A program made the position numbers and the translations under genes. Below the pieces are notes generated by a model. That model saw only the letters and a list, made by a program, of their open reading frames with translations, was not told the DNA's origin and did no database searches. Below are positions 53,722 through 62,262 of a stretch of 64,000 nt of DNA, piece after piece (within the stretch, counting starts at the first letter, position 1; each line of letters opens with the position of its first letter). Origin of the DNA: Pectobacterium peruviense (lineage in GTDB: Bacteria; Pseudomonadota; Gammaproteobacteria; Enterobacterales; Enterobacteriaceae); the NCBI RefSeq assembly GCF_002847345.1, contig NZ_LXFV01000025.1, forward strand, positions 62,001 to 126,000, given 5' to 3'.

Positions 53722-53738
53722 CATCATGCAGAAATAGA

Positions 53739-54137
53739 TTAATACGACATACACGCCGCATTCAGGAGCCCACCGCTGAGCGAAGCGGCACAAAGGAAAG
53801 CGCCAGACGCAATATCGTTATTCTGGATATGCTGGCTGAGACGCGGCATATACAGACGCACGGCGAAATAAATCAGTAATTGCACCACCAGCGCGACCAC
53901 GCCCCAAGTGATGTAATCCACCAGACTCACCGAATTAATCGCCGCGCTGGAAAGCGGGATCACATAGCCAATCAACGCCCCACCAAATCCAATCGCTGCC
54001 GTACCGTTGTTCTCTTTAATCAGCGCCCACTCATCATGCGGCGTGATACGGGTGTAGATAAACAAAAAGGCCAGCACCATGGCAAACCCGATAAAGAAAT
54101 AGGACGCGAAAGCGAGTAACGACGTAACAATAGGCAT
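53739..54137 (-). CDS. yjfL: DUF350 family membrane protein YjfL
   Basis: Integral membrane protein of 132 residues with four hydrophobic helices (~4-28, ~46-68, ~70-95 and ~108-130). The DUF350 core ENNGTAAIGFGGALIGYVIPL is visible near residue 40. The start at 54137 has AAGGAA upstream; a longer frame to 54218 would put a polar leader before the first helix. In E. coli it belongs to the yjfIJKLM-yjfC group; those partners are absent here. Function is unknown. Confidence 0.88.
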   Translation of the reverse strand: MPIVTSLLAFASYFFIGFAMVLAFLFIYTRITPHDEWALIKENNGTAAIGFGGALIGYVIPLSSAAINSVSLVDYITWGVVALVVQLLIYFAVRLYMPRLSQHIQNNDIASGAFLCAASLSGGLLNAACMSY

Positions 54138-54500
54138 AGCAATATTCCTTTCAAATGAGACACGTTGGCGCGTCAGCAACAGGTAAGGGGAAGGATATAG
54201 ATGATTCATGCATAGCAAAGCGTTTATACATGACTTTACGTGATAAGCAATGCAGGAATCCCCCAGCGTGGCGCGTTATCCTCCTCGCCATCGTATCCGC
54301 ACGAGCAGCCTCACATTTTTGAGAAAACGGATAATCATTGCACCTGAAATGCCGATAACAGATAAGGCATTTTTTATCAGTTAGATAGGAGCCTGTTTCA
54401 CTCGCATCACCTGCCTTTTTTATGCAAACACATAACGACAACTAATCCGTTATTGGCCTGCGATAACGGTAAATAATTAATGAATGAAAGGAAGAAGTTT
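54138..54500. other. Divergent yjfL/chemoreceptor regulatory region
   Basis: About 360 bases with no supported gene. The main recognisable signal is the sigma-28-like promoter at 54332-54358, leaving a leader of roughly 135 bases before the chemoreceptor. Confidence 0.45.
54332..54358 (+). promoter_or_regulatory. Sigma-28-like promoter of the chemoreceptor
   Basis: A perfect FliA -10, GCCGATAA (54351-54358), with TAATCATT (5/8) exactly 11 bases upstream. It lies 142 bases before the ATG. Confidence 0.68.
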
Positions 54501-56036
54501 ATGCTGCGCTGGATGTCATTTCAGAACCTGTCTGTAACACGAAAGTTATTGGTAGGGTTTGGTTTATTGCTCATCATGGGAGTGATTCTCTCCATGGTCG
54601 GTTTTTATGGATTACACAATAGCGACCAATCGTTAAAGCGCATCAGCCGCCTTGGCGCCATTTATGACAAGACCGTTGTCGCCCGAGAAGGCAACTTTGG
54701 CTATGCGCTGGAGCGTAAAGCACAGTATCTGGAGCAGCATGACAGCGCTATCGGTAACATCAGCGAAGAGCTTTCCGCGCTGCTGAAGGAAATTGATACG
54801 AGACACTGGCCAGCGGAAGATAAAAACGCCATTCAGGATATCAGCGCGTCACTCAATGCCTACCTGACCCAACGCCAGCGAGTCATGGGACCGAATGTCA
54901 GCCAGCAGACGCTCAGCGAATTGAACGATCAGATGGCACTGTTGCAGGAAAATATCAATAAGCTTTACTTCACGGAAGAGAGCCGCGCTGGCCGCAACGT
55001 CATTAATAGCGATATCCAGTTGGGTGTGATTACGCTGATCGCCATCATACTCGGCCTGACGACCGCGATTGTTATCTCACGGCAGATAGTACGCCCATTG
55101 CACCAGGCGTTACACGCCACTCGCGCCATTGCGGGAGGCGATCTCACCATGCAGCTTCACAATGAACGTCGTGATGAATTAGGTCAGCTGATTTCAGCCA
55201 TGGGGCAGATGAATAACAATCTGCACAGCATGATTGATAAAATCCGCCTCAGTGCAAATCAGATTTCCTACGCCGCGGGGGAAATTACCGCGGGTAACAC
55301 CGATCTCTCCTCTCGCACCACGCAACAAGCCGCCGCACTCGAAGAAACGGCGGCTAGCATGGAGCAGTTGACGTCAACGGTGAAACAGAATGCCGATAAC
55401 GCTCATCAAGCCAACCGGTTGGTCATGAATGCTTCTGATACCGCGAACCAGGGGGGTGAGCAGGTTTCTAAAGCGGTTAATACCATGCACGGCATCGCGC
55501 AAAGCTCCCACCGTATCGCTGAAATTACCTCAATGATTAACAGCATCGCGTTTCAAACCAATATTCTGGCGCTCAATGCTGCAGTAGAAGCGGCACGAGC
55601 GGGTGAGCAAGGACGCGGTTTCGCCGTCGTCGCCAGTGAGGTGCGTAATCTGGCACAGCGCAGCGCGCAGGCAGCCAAAGAGATCGATACGCTGATTGGC
55701 GAGTCGGTTTCGCAGATTAATAACGGTGCCGCGCTGGTTAACGGCGCAGGGAAAACCATGGAGGGGATTGTACAGTCCGTGACGCAGGTCCACGCCATAA
55801 TGAAAGACATTACTACCGCCTCGGACGAGCAACATCGCGGTATTTCTCAGGTCGGTCAGGCCATCATAGAAATGGATCAGAACACGCAGCAAAACACCGT
55901 GCTGGTGGAGCAATCCTCTTCGGCCGCTCACTCACTGGAACAACAGGCGCTCATACTTTCTGATGCGGTTTCCGTTTTCCGACTTTTACAACCTTCGCAA
56001 CAAGAGATTCGCAGACTGGCAAACTCCGCTGCGTAA
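54501..56036 (+). CDS. Methyl-accepting chemotaxis protein (four-helix-bundle sensor)
   Basis: Receptor of 511 residues from ATG 54501, which has AGGAAG six bases upstream; an ATG at 54480 lacks a ribosome site. TM1 is at ~14-37. A short four-helix periplasmic domain (~38-180) ends in [21 protein letters not shown]2 is at ~182-200, HAMP at ~201-255, then the signalling domain with canonical tip [40 protein letters not shown]. The C-terminal tail lacks the NWETF pentapeptide. The ligand is unknown. It is inserted between yjfL and rlmB. Confidence 0.92.
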   Translation: MLRWMSFQNLSVTRKLLVGFGLLLIMGVILSMVGFYGLHNSDQSLKRISRLGAIYDKTVVAREGNFGYALERKAQYLEQHDSAIGNISEELSALLKEIDTRHWPAEDKNAIQDISASLNAYLTQRQRVMGPNVSQQTLSELNDQMALLQENINKLYFTEESRAGRNVINSDIQLGVITLIAIILGLTTAIVISRQIVRPLHQALHATRAIAGGDLTMQLHNERRDELGQLISAMGQMNNNLHSMIDKIRLSANQISYAAGEITAGNTDLSSRTTQQAAALEETAASMEQLTSTVKQNADNAHQANRLVMNASDTANQGGEQVSKAVNTMHGIAQSSHRIAEITSMINSIAFQTNILALNAAVEAARAGEQGRGFAVVASEVRNLAQRSAQAAKEIDTLIGESVSQINNGAALVNGAGKTMEGIVQSVTQVHAIMKDITTASDEQHRGISQVGQAIIEMDQNTQQNTVLVEQSSSAAHSLEQQALILSDAVSVFRLLQPSQQEIRRLANSAA

Positions 56037-56046
56037 TCCCAATGAC

Positions 56047-56072
56047 AGAGAGGTGCCCTAGGGCACCTCTCT
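56047..56072. terminator. Perfect 26-bp palindrome between convergent genes
   Basis: AGAGAGGTGCCCT is followed directly by its exact reverse complement, with no spacer. Lying between the convergent chemoreceptor and rlmB, it probably acts as a terminator hairpin, but no T-run is present on either side. Confidence 0.55.
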
Positions 56073-56092
56073 GCTATCGTTCGCAACGCTAA

Positions 56093-56824
56093 TTATACTC
56101 GCTGGCGAACGGCTTCAAACAAACACACGCCAGTAGCAACAGACACATTCAATGAAGTCACGCTGCCCGCCATCGGAATGCTGATTAATTCGTCACAGTG
56201 CTCGCGGGTCAGGCGACGCATGCCTTCCCCTTCCGCGCCCATCACCAGCGCCAACGGCCCAGTCAGTTTACTTTGGTACAGCGTATGATCCGCTTCACCT
56301 GCCGTGCCGACGATCCAGATATTACGCTCTTGCAACAGGCGCATCGTACGGGCCAGATTGGTCACGCTGATAACCGGTACGGTTTCCGCCGCGCCACAGG
56401 CCACCTTCTTCACCGTCGCATTCAACTGCGCAGAACGATCGCGGGGCACAATCACCGCATGTACGCCAGCGCCATCCGCATTACGCAGGCAAGCACCCAG
56501 ATTATGCGGGTCGGTCACGCCATCCAATATCAGCAGGAAAGGCGTATCCAAATTATCTAACATCGCTGGCAGATCGTTCTCCTGGTATTTCCGCCCTTCT
56601 TTGACTTTCGCTACGATCCCCTGATGCACCGCGTCTTCCGCCTGCTTATCCAGCCATTGACGACTCGCCACTTGAATGACGATGCCCTGCGCCTCCAGCT
56701 CGGCAATAACGGGCTGAAGGCGACGATCGTCGCGCCCTTTCAGAACAAAGACTTCCAGAAAACGCTGTGGATCGCGCTCAAGCAGTGCCTTAACCGCGTG
56801 GATACCGTAAATAATTTCGCTCAT
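56093..56824 (-). CDS. rlmB: 23S rRNA (guanosine-2251-2'-O)-methyltransferase
   Basis: SPOUT-class enzyme that methylates G2251 in the 23S P-loop. The 243 residues have an N-terminal substrate-binding domain ([19 protein letters not shown]) and a knotted C-terminal domain. The three SpoU motifs are seen: [47 protein letters not shown] and [19 protein letters not shown]. It is the last gene of nsrR-rnr-rlmB, about 100 bases after rnr. Confidence 0.96.
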   Translation of the reverse strand: MSEIIYGIHAVKALLERDPQRFLEVFVLKGRDDRRLQPVIAELEAQGIVIQVASRQWLDKQAEDAVHQGIVAKVKEGRKYQENDLPAMLDNLDTPFLLILDGVTDPHNLGACLRNADGAGVHAVIVPRDRSAQLNATVKKVACGAAETVPVISVTNLARTMRLLQERNIWIVGTAGEADHTLYQSKLTGPLALVMGAEGEGMRRLTREHCDELISIPMAGSVTSLNVSVATGVCLFEAVRQRV

Positions 56825-56888
56825 TAATACTCTTCAAATTAACCATAACAGGCAGAACCTGTTCATTAGAGATAGAGGCTACCCTACT

Positions 56889-56907
56889 CCTCCTCTGATC
56901 GAGGAGG
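56889..56907 (-). terminator. Hairpin between rnr and rlmB
   Basis: CCTCCTC pairs with GAGGAGG around TGATC, 17 bases after the rnr stop. It could attenuate read-through into rlmB or protect the rnr 3' end. Confidence 0.4.
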
Positions 56908-56924
56908 AAGCAGGTTAACTAACC

Positions 56925-59387
56925 TTACTCAGCAGACTTTTTCTTCGCACGCTTAGCCTTGGTTGCGGCGGCGATTTTACGCGTTTTTTCTGCGTTCTTT
57001 TTCGCTTTATCGTGGTTCTTTTTCGGCTTCACTTTTGGTTTATCCGACGCCGCGTTGCGATCGCCTTCTTTGCGGAATGCGGCATCCGGCTCAAAGTTTG
57101 CGGCAGCTTTGGCTTTGCTTGGGCTACGACGGCGTCGGCTTGGCTTAGCCTCACGCGACTCCGGTTTCTTCGTACGGTCGCGCGCCGTTTTACCTTCACC
57201 GCGAACCTTGCGAGTACTGGAAATCAACGCAAAATCAATGTTGCGTTCATCCATATGCACGGCTTCAACACGGATTTCCACTTCATCACCCAGACGATAG
57301 ACCTGCCCACGCGATTCGCCGATCAGTCGCTGACCGATATTATCGTAGCGGTAGTAGTCATTATCCAGCGTAGAAACGTGTACCAGCCCATCGATAAACA
57401 GATCTTTCAGGCGCACGAAGAAACCAAAACCGGTCACACTGGCGATAATCCCCGTAAAGACTTCGCCAACGTGATCCTGCATAAAGTCACATTTCAGCCA
57501 ATCCGCGACATCACGGGTAGCTTCATCAGCACGGCGCTCCGTCATCGAGCAGTGCATGCCCAGCTGTAGCATCTCGTTAATATCGCTATGCCAGCCGCCC
57601 GTTGACGTCCAGCGCTCATGACGATCGCTCAACAGATACTTAATGGCACGGTGCAGCGACAGATCTGGATAACGACGAATTGGCGACGTGAAATGACCGT
57701 AAGACGTTAATGCCAGTCCGAAGTGTCCCCGGTTTTCCGGGTCATAAATCGCCTGTTTCATTGAACGCAACAGCATGGTTTGCAACATTTCCCGATCGGG
57801 ACGTTCCGCCAGCTCATTCATCAATTCGGCGTAGTCTTTCGGCTGCGGCTTCATTCCGCCTTTCAGCGTCAGACCCAGCTCGCCCAGCACGCTGCGCAGA
57901 GCTAATACATGGTCTTCGCTCGGTTGATCGTGTACGCGGAACAGCGCAGGCTCTTCGTTCTTCTCCACAAATTTCGCAGCGGAGATATTCGCCAGAATCA
58001 TGCACTCTTCAATCAGCTTGTGCGCATCGTTACGCACCACAGCTTCCACACGGTCGATACGGCGTTCAGCGTTGAAAATAAATTTCGCTTCTTCGGTTTC
58101 AAACGCGATGCCGCCACGCACTTCACGCGCATGTTCAAGCGCTTTGTACATGTGGTGCAGCTCTTCCAGTCCGCCCACCAGCGGCTTGTAGTGTTCACGC
58201 AGCTCAGCGTCGCCTTGCAGAATATTCCACACCTTGGTGTAGGTCAGGCGTGCGTGTGAACTCATCACCGCTTCATAAAACTTGTAAGACGACAGCTTAC
58301 CCTGTGACGATACGGTCATTTCACAGACCATACACAGGCGATCGACCTGCGGGTTGAGTGAACACAGCCCGTTCGACAGCACTTCCGGCAGCATCGGTAC
58401 CACCTGCGACGGGAAGTACACCGACGTGCCACGCGCTCGCGCTTCATGGTCAAGCGCCGTATTCGGCCGAACGTAATAGCTCACGTCCGCAATCGCAACC
58501 CACAAACGCCAGCCGCCGCCACGCTTCGGCTCACAGTACACGGCGTCATCGAAATCGCGGGCATCTTCGCCATCAATCGTGACCAGCGGCAGCTTACGCA
58601 GATCCACACGGCCTTTTTTCGCGGCCTCCGGTACTTCTTCGGAAAGATCCTTCACCTGATCTTCCACTTGAGATGGCCAGGTGTGCGGAATATCGTGGGT
58701 ACGCAGCGCGATATCTACCGCCAGCCCGGTGCCCATGTTATCGCCGAGGATCTCGACGATCTTACCGACCGCTTTCGTGCGGCGCGTTGCGCGTTGCGTC
58801 AGTTCAACCACGACGACGAAGCCCATGCGAGCGCCGTTAATTTCTTCTTTCGGGATCAGGATATCAAAGCTCAGGCGGCTATCATCCGGTACCACGAACC
58901 CAACACCGGCATCGACAAAATAGCGGCCGACAATTTGTCCGGTACGTGGTTCAAGCACGCGCACAATGCGCCCTTCGCGACGACCTTTACGATCCGCACC
59001 CAGCGGTTGTGCCAGCACAACATCACCGTGAATCGCCCGTTTCATCTCTTCAGCAGACAGATAAAGATCGTCTTTGCGGCCTTCCACACGCAGGAAGCCG
59101 AAACCATCGCGGTGACCAATGACCGTGCCACGTAGCAAATCAAGCTTCTCCGGCAACGCATAGCACTGGCGGCGGGTAAAAATAAGCTGGCCGTCACGCT
59201 CCATCGCACGCAGGCGGCGGCGCAGCGCTTCGAGGGCTTCTTCTCCGGTTAATTGCAGGTCGGCGGCTAATTCTTCCCGGCTAATCGGGGTATCGCGCTT
59301 GGCGATATGCGCCAAAATATATTCACGACTGGGGATGGGGGATTCGTATTTTTCTGCTTCTCGTTCCAGGAATGGATCTTGTGACAT
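56925..59387 (-). CDS. rnr: Ribonuclease R
   Basis: Processive 3'-5' exoribonuclease that degrades structured RNA, with roles in rRNA quality control, trans-translation and cold or stationary-phase adaptation. It is 820 residues from ATG 59387, which follows GGAGGAA; an earlier ATG overlapping nsrR is less likely. Domains are an N-terminal winged helix, two cold-shock domains (~70-220), the RNB catalytic domain with [18 protein letters not shown] near residue 270, S1 (~645-725) and a long Lys/Arg-rich tail (~730-820). It is translated from the nsrR transcript. Confidence 0.96.
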   Translation of the reverse strand: MSQDPFLEREAEKYESPIPSREYILAHIAKRDTPISREELAADLQLTGEEALEALRRRLRAMERDGQLIFTRRQCYALPEKLDLLRGTVIGHRDGFGFLRVEGRKDDLYLSAEEMKRAIHGDVVLAQPLGADRKGRREGRIVRVLEPRTGQIVGRYFVDAGVGFVVPDDSRLSFDILIPKEEINGARMGFVVVVELTQRATRRTKAVGKIVEILGDNMGTGLAVDIALRTHDIPHTWPSQVEDQVKDLSEEVPEAAKKGRVDLRKLPLVTIDGEDARDFDDAVYCEPKRGGGWRLWVAIADVSYYVRPNTALDHEARARGTSVYFPSQVVPMLPEVLSNGLCSLNPQVDRLCMVCEMTVSSQGKLSSYKFYEAVMSSHARLTYTKVWNILQGDAELREHYKPLVGGLEELHHMYKALEHAREVRGGIAFETEEAKFIFNAERRIDRVEAVVRNDAHKLIEECMILANISAAKFVEKNEEPALFRVHDQPSEDHVLALRSVLGELGLTLKGGMKPQPKDYAELMNELAERPDREMLQTMLLRSMKQAIYDPENRGHFGLALTSYGHFTSPIRRYPDLSLHRAIKYLLSDRHERWTSTGGWHSDINEMLQLGMHCSMTERRADEATRDVADWLKCDFMQDHVGEVFTGIIASVTGFGFFVRLKDLFIDGLVHVSTLDNDYYRYDNIGQRLIGESRGQVYRLGDEVEIRVEAVHMDERNIDFALISSTRKVRGEGKTARDRTKKPESREAKPSRRRRSPSKAKAAANFEPDAAFRKEGDRNAASDKPKVKPKKNHDKAKKNAEKTRKIAAATKAKRAKKKSAE

Positions 59388-59428
59388 TGCGGTTCCTCCG
59401 TTGTCATCAGCAGGAGGCTGAACAAAAT

Positions 59429-59854
59429 TCATTCAACCAACAATAATTTATAAAGCGGCGGGTTTTCTTTGACCATATCAGCCAGCGTGTATTGATCTAG
59501 CTCATGCAGGAAATTTTGTACCGCCTGTTGGAGCACCTGTTTCAAACGACAGGCTGGCGTAATGTGGCAAAACTCATGGCTACAGTTGACCAACGTGAGC
59601 GGTTCCAACTCGCGCACGACATCGCCAATTCGGATTGTTTCTGCCGGTTTTCCAAGGCGGATGCCGCCATTCTTACCGCGCACGGCCATCACCAACCCAG
59701 CACGACTAAGTTGATTGATAATTTTGACCATATGATTACGAGACACGCCATACACTTCCGTTACCTCCGAAATGCTGGTCATTTTCCCGCCCGGCAGTGA
59801 CGCCATGTAAATCAGCGCCCGCAAGCCATAATCCGTAAAACTTGTTAACTGCAC
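59429..59854 (-). CDS. nsrR: Nitric-oxide-sensing transcriptional repressor NsrR
   Basis: Rrf2-family repressor of 141 residues that holds an iron-sulfur cluster; nitric oxide modifies the cluster and relieves repression of genes such as hmp and ytfE. The winged-helix DNA-binding part (~1-60) contains [21 protein letters not shown]. The cluster cysteines are Cys91, Cys96 and Cys102 ([13 protein letters not shown]), with E. coli spacing. Translation starts at GTG 59854, as in E. coli. A GATACC-N4-GGTATC inverted repeat lies just before the start. It is first in the operon with rnr and rlmB; its probable target ytfE is in this window. Confidence 0.96.
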   Translation of the reverse strand: MQLTSFTDYGLRALIYMASLPGGKMTSISEVTEVYGVSRNHMVKIINQLSRAGLVMAVRGKNGGIRLGKPAETIRIGDVVRELEPLTLVNCSHEFCHITPACRLKQVLQQAVQNFLHELDQYTLADMVKENPPLYKLLLVE

Positions 59855-59864
59855 ATAAACCTCG

Positions 59865-59880
59865 GATACCTCTGGGTATC
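59865..59880 (-). promoter_or_regulatory. Inverted repeat in the nsrR leader
   Basis: GATACC-TCTG-GGTATC lies 11-26 bases upstream of the nsrR start, next to the ribosome site. It could be an RNA hairpin limiting translation or a protein site. It does not match the NsrR consensus. Confidence 0.35.
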
Positions 59881-60149
59881 ATTGACGGGCGCATTGAGTA
59901 CGCCCCTGAAAAAACAACGCTATTGACAGATAATAAACCAGGCACAAACACTACGGCTAATTATTTATACCCTTTGCGTTACGAGAGGTTGTCTGGCTGT
60001 GCCTCGCTCGCTCAAACCTTTTACGTCAGCCATATCTTTTTAATTTTATCTCACCGCAACACAGATAACGTATTCTCTTTAGTTGCACTCACCACATCTA
60101 ACGATCGATATGCTATCACCCACGAAGGCGGCGTAAGGAAAAGGACACC

Positions 60150-61721
60150 ATGGGGTTGAAAAATATTTCTATTCGTACCGGCTTATTAACGCTATTGCTG
60201 CTAACCACCTTACTGCTGCTTATCGTCAGCGGCATGGGCGTGGTTGCCATTAAGAAAGACAGAGAAACGCTGACAGCACAAAATCAGATTCAGGGCATTG
60301 AGCTGGGTAATTTGATGAGTGGTTACAATCAAACGCTCAGCGCGCGAGCCTCAGCAACACTTGCCGTCAGGAAAATCGAAATCGGCCTGCTGGACGACGG
60401 AGCCAAGGAAACTGGGCTCGTAGAGAAACATCTCCGCCAGTCACAGGAAGACATTGAACGCGTGATAAAATCGGCTAAGGCCGATCCGAAACAGCAAGCG
60501 CTAGCACAAGAAGTACTGAAAGCCTACCAAGCCTATTTTCAGCAGGGCATGACTCCGATGCTGAGCGCACTGCAAAAACAGTACACCGATGAGTATTATG
60601 ACGTCCTGGAAAAACAACTCGGCACGTTGAGTGAAGCCTTTGATTTATCGATCCAAAACTTCCGTCAGTATGCTCAGCAGCTTTCCGAACAGGGTCTGGC
60701 ACAGTCCGAACGTAATGAACGCATTATGCTGTTACTGATTGCCATTGCTAGCCTGTTATCTATCACGCTGGTCGCATTAGCCTGGGTCGCACTGCGGCAC
60801 ATGTTGCTCAAACCGCTGGACCATGCGATTGAGCAGTTGGAGCAGGTCGCCGCGGGGAATCTGACGCGTCGTCTGATTCAAGGCGGAGACAATGAGTTGG
60901 GTCGACTCAACGATGCCATAGGCCGCATGCAGGGGGCGCTGCTGGAGTCGGTTAGCCAGGTGCGCGATGCCAGCACGCAAATCGATCTCGGTAGCCGCGA
61001 ACTGTTTGAAGAAAACGCCCAGCTTTCCCAGCGCACCGAAGAATCCGTTGCGGCACTGGAACAAACGGCGGCCAGCATGGAGCAATTGAGCGCGACGGTG
61101 AAACTCAATGCCGATCACGCAGAGCTTGCCCATCAGCTCGCTAATAACGTCTCGAATACCAGCAGCCGCAGCAACGAATCCGTCTGTTACGTGATTGAAA
61201 AAATGCAGGAGATCGCCACCAGCGCCAAGCGCATCAATGACATCCTCAGCGTCATTGACGGCATCGCGTTCCAGACCAACATACTGGCGCTGAACGCCTC
61301 CGTCGAATCCGCCCGCGCAGGTGCACAAGGCAGAGGCTTTGCCGTCGTTGCCGGAGAAGTGCGTAATCTGGCGCAGCACAGCGCGCAGGCAGCGAAAGAG
61401 ATCCGCTCACTGATTTTAGACTCACAAACTCGCGTGTCCGAAGGGCTTGAACTGGCTTCCAAAGCGGGTGAAACCATGGACGAAGTGACCGATGAAATCG
61501 TGCGTATTACGCAACTGATGCGAGACATTTCTACCGCTACGCAAGAACAGCATCGCGGTATCGAGCAGGTGAATGTCGCCTTCACGCAGATCGACAAAGT
61601 GGCTCAGCACAATGCACAACTCGTTAAAGCCTCATCCGCGACTACGCAGTCGTTAGAGCAGCAGTCTCAACAACTGATGCGGTCCATGGCGCTGTTTCAG
61701 GTAGAACCTCGCCTTTCTTAA
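60150..61721 (+). CDS. Methyl-accepting chemotaxis protein (Tar/Tsr-like) with atypical hairpin tip
   Basis: Receptor of 523 residues. TM1 is at ~9-34, a helical periplasmic domain at ~36-188, TM2 at ~192-216, HAMP at ~216-268 and the signalling domain to the end. It resembles the receptor at 25-26.7 kb through the whole length (for example SARASATLAVRKIE versus RARTGAALAARQME), so the two are probably paralogues. The tip reads ILALNASVESARAGAQGRG. Ser384, Ser387 and Ala392 replace the near-invariant Ala, Ala and Glu of the CheA/CheW contact hairpin. No NWETF tail is present. It is divergent from nsrR; purA is usually found near here in related genomes. Confidence 0.9.
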   Translation: MGLKNISIRTGLLTLLLLTTLLLLIVSGMGVVAIKKDRETLTAQNQIQGIELGNLMSGYNQTLSARASATLAVRKIEIGLLDDGAKETGLVEKHLRQSQEDIERVIKSAKADPKQQALAQEVLKAYQAYFQQGMTPMLSALQKQYTDEYYDVLEKQLGTLSEAFDLSIQNFRQYAQQLSEQGLAQSERNERIMLLLIAIASLLSITLVALAWVALRHMLLKPLDHAIEQLEQVAAGNLTRRLIQGGDNELGRLNDAIGRMQGALLESVSQVRDASTQIDLGSRELFEENAQLSQRTEESVAALEQTAASMEQLSATVKLNADHAELAHQLANNVSNTSSRSNESVCYVIEKMQEIATSAKRINDILSVIDGIAFQTNILALNASVESARAGAQGRGFAVVAGEVRNLAQHSAQAAKEIRSLILDSQTRVSEGLELASKAGETMDEVTDEIVRITQLMRDISTATQEQHRGIEQVNVAFTQIDKVAQHNAQLVKASSATTQSLEQQSQQLMRSMALFQVEPRLS

Positions 61722-62262
61722 TTATTGATGTATTGCACCCGCTGGTGGTCAACTCCCACGCTGACCACCAGCATGATGCAGAATAGCCCGGCCCCCTATT
61801 ATTGACCCAATACTGCCCCTAAAACGCTGAATAAATAATGAGAACAATGAGGAACCAGCGTCCCTCTTAACACACCTATTTCATAGGTATACTTTCAGAT
61901 AATTTGAGTATTATTTTTTTACCGCTATTCTCTGTTTTTAAACATAAGCGTATAAATAGGGTTTCAGCATAAAAGCGATCACAATAATCGCGGCAATATA
62001 TTGAATAAATAGATAATAAGAGAAATTCCTTATTGATAGCATGAGCTATGCATTTCAGATCATTAATTACTTATTAATAATATATTTATTATATTAATTA
62101 ATAGCACGCTATTTTATTAATTCAGCCCATTGATTTCAGCGCACAGAAAAAGGGGGACCGCCAATCACCCGATAACACCGCAGACGGCATCATGGTAAAA
62201 CGAATGCCTCTGACAACAGCGAATCAAGGGTAAAGACAGAAAGAATATAGGCAGAGATAAAC
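61722..62262. other. AT-rich intergenic region before the PAS-GGDEF gene
   Basis: 540 bases with no supported gene. It contains the hairpin at 61741-61772, the inverted repeat ACCTAT-TTC-ATAGGT at 61874-61888 and a very AT-rich, partly self-complementary stretch around 62066-62105. No convincing promoter was identified. Confidence 0.45.
61741..61772 (+). terminator. Terminator-like hairpin after the chemoreceptor
   Basis: GCTGGTGGTCA (61741-61751) pairs perfectly with TGACCACCAGC (61762-61772), 20 bases after the stop. No T-run follows. Confidence 0.55.

Noticed and set aside
60041-60068. TAATTTTA-N12-ACAGATAA as a FliA promoter for the receptor at 60150
   Set aside because: Spacing of 12 and weak boxes; below what I would accept beside the better examples.
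62232-62260. TAAAGACA followed by GCAGAGATAA as a FliA promoter of the PAS-GGDEF gene
   Set aside because: The -10 is interrupted and the spacing wrong.
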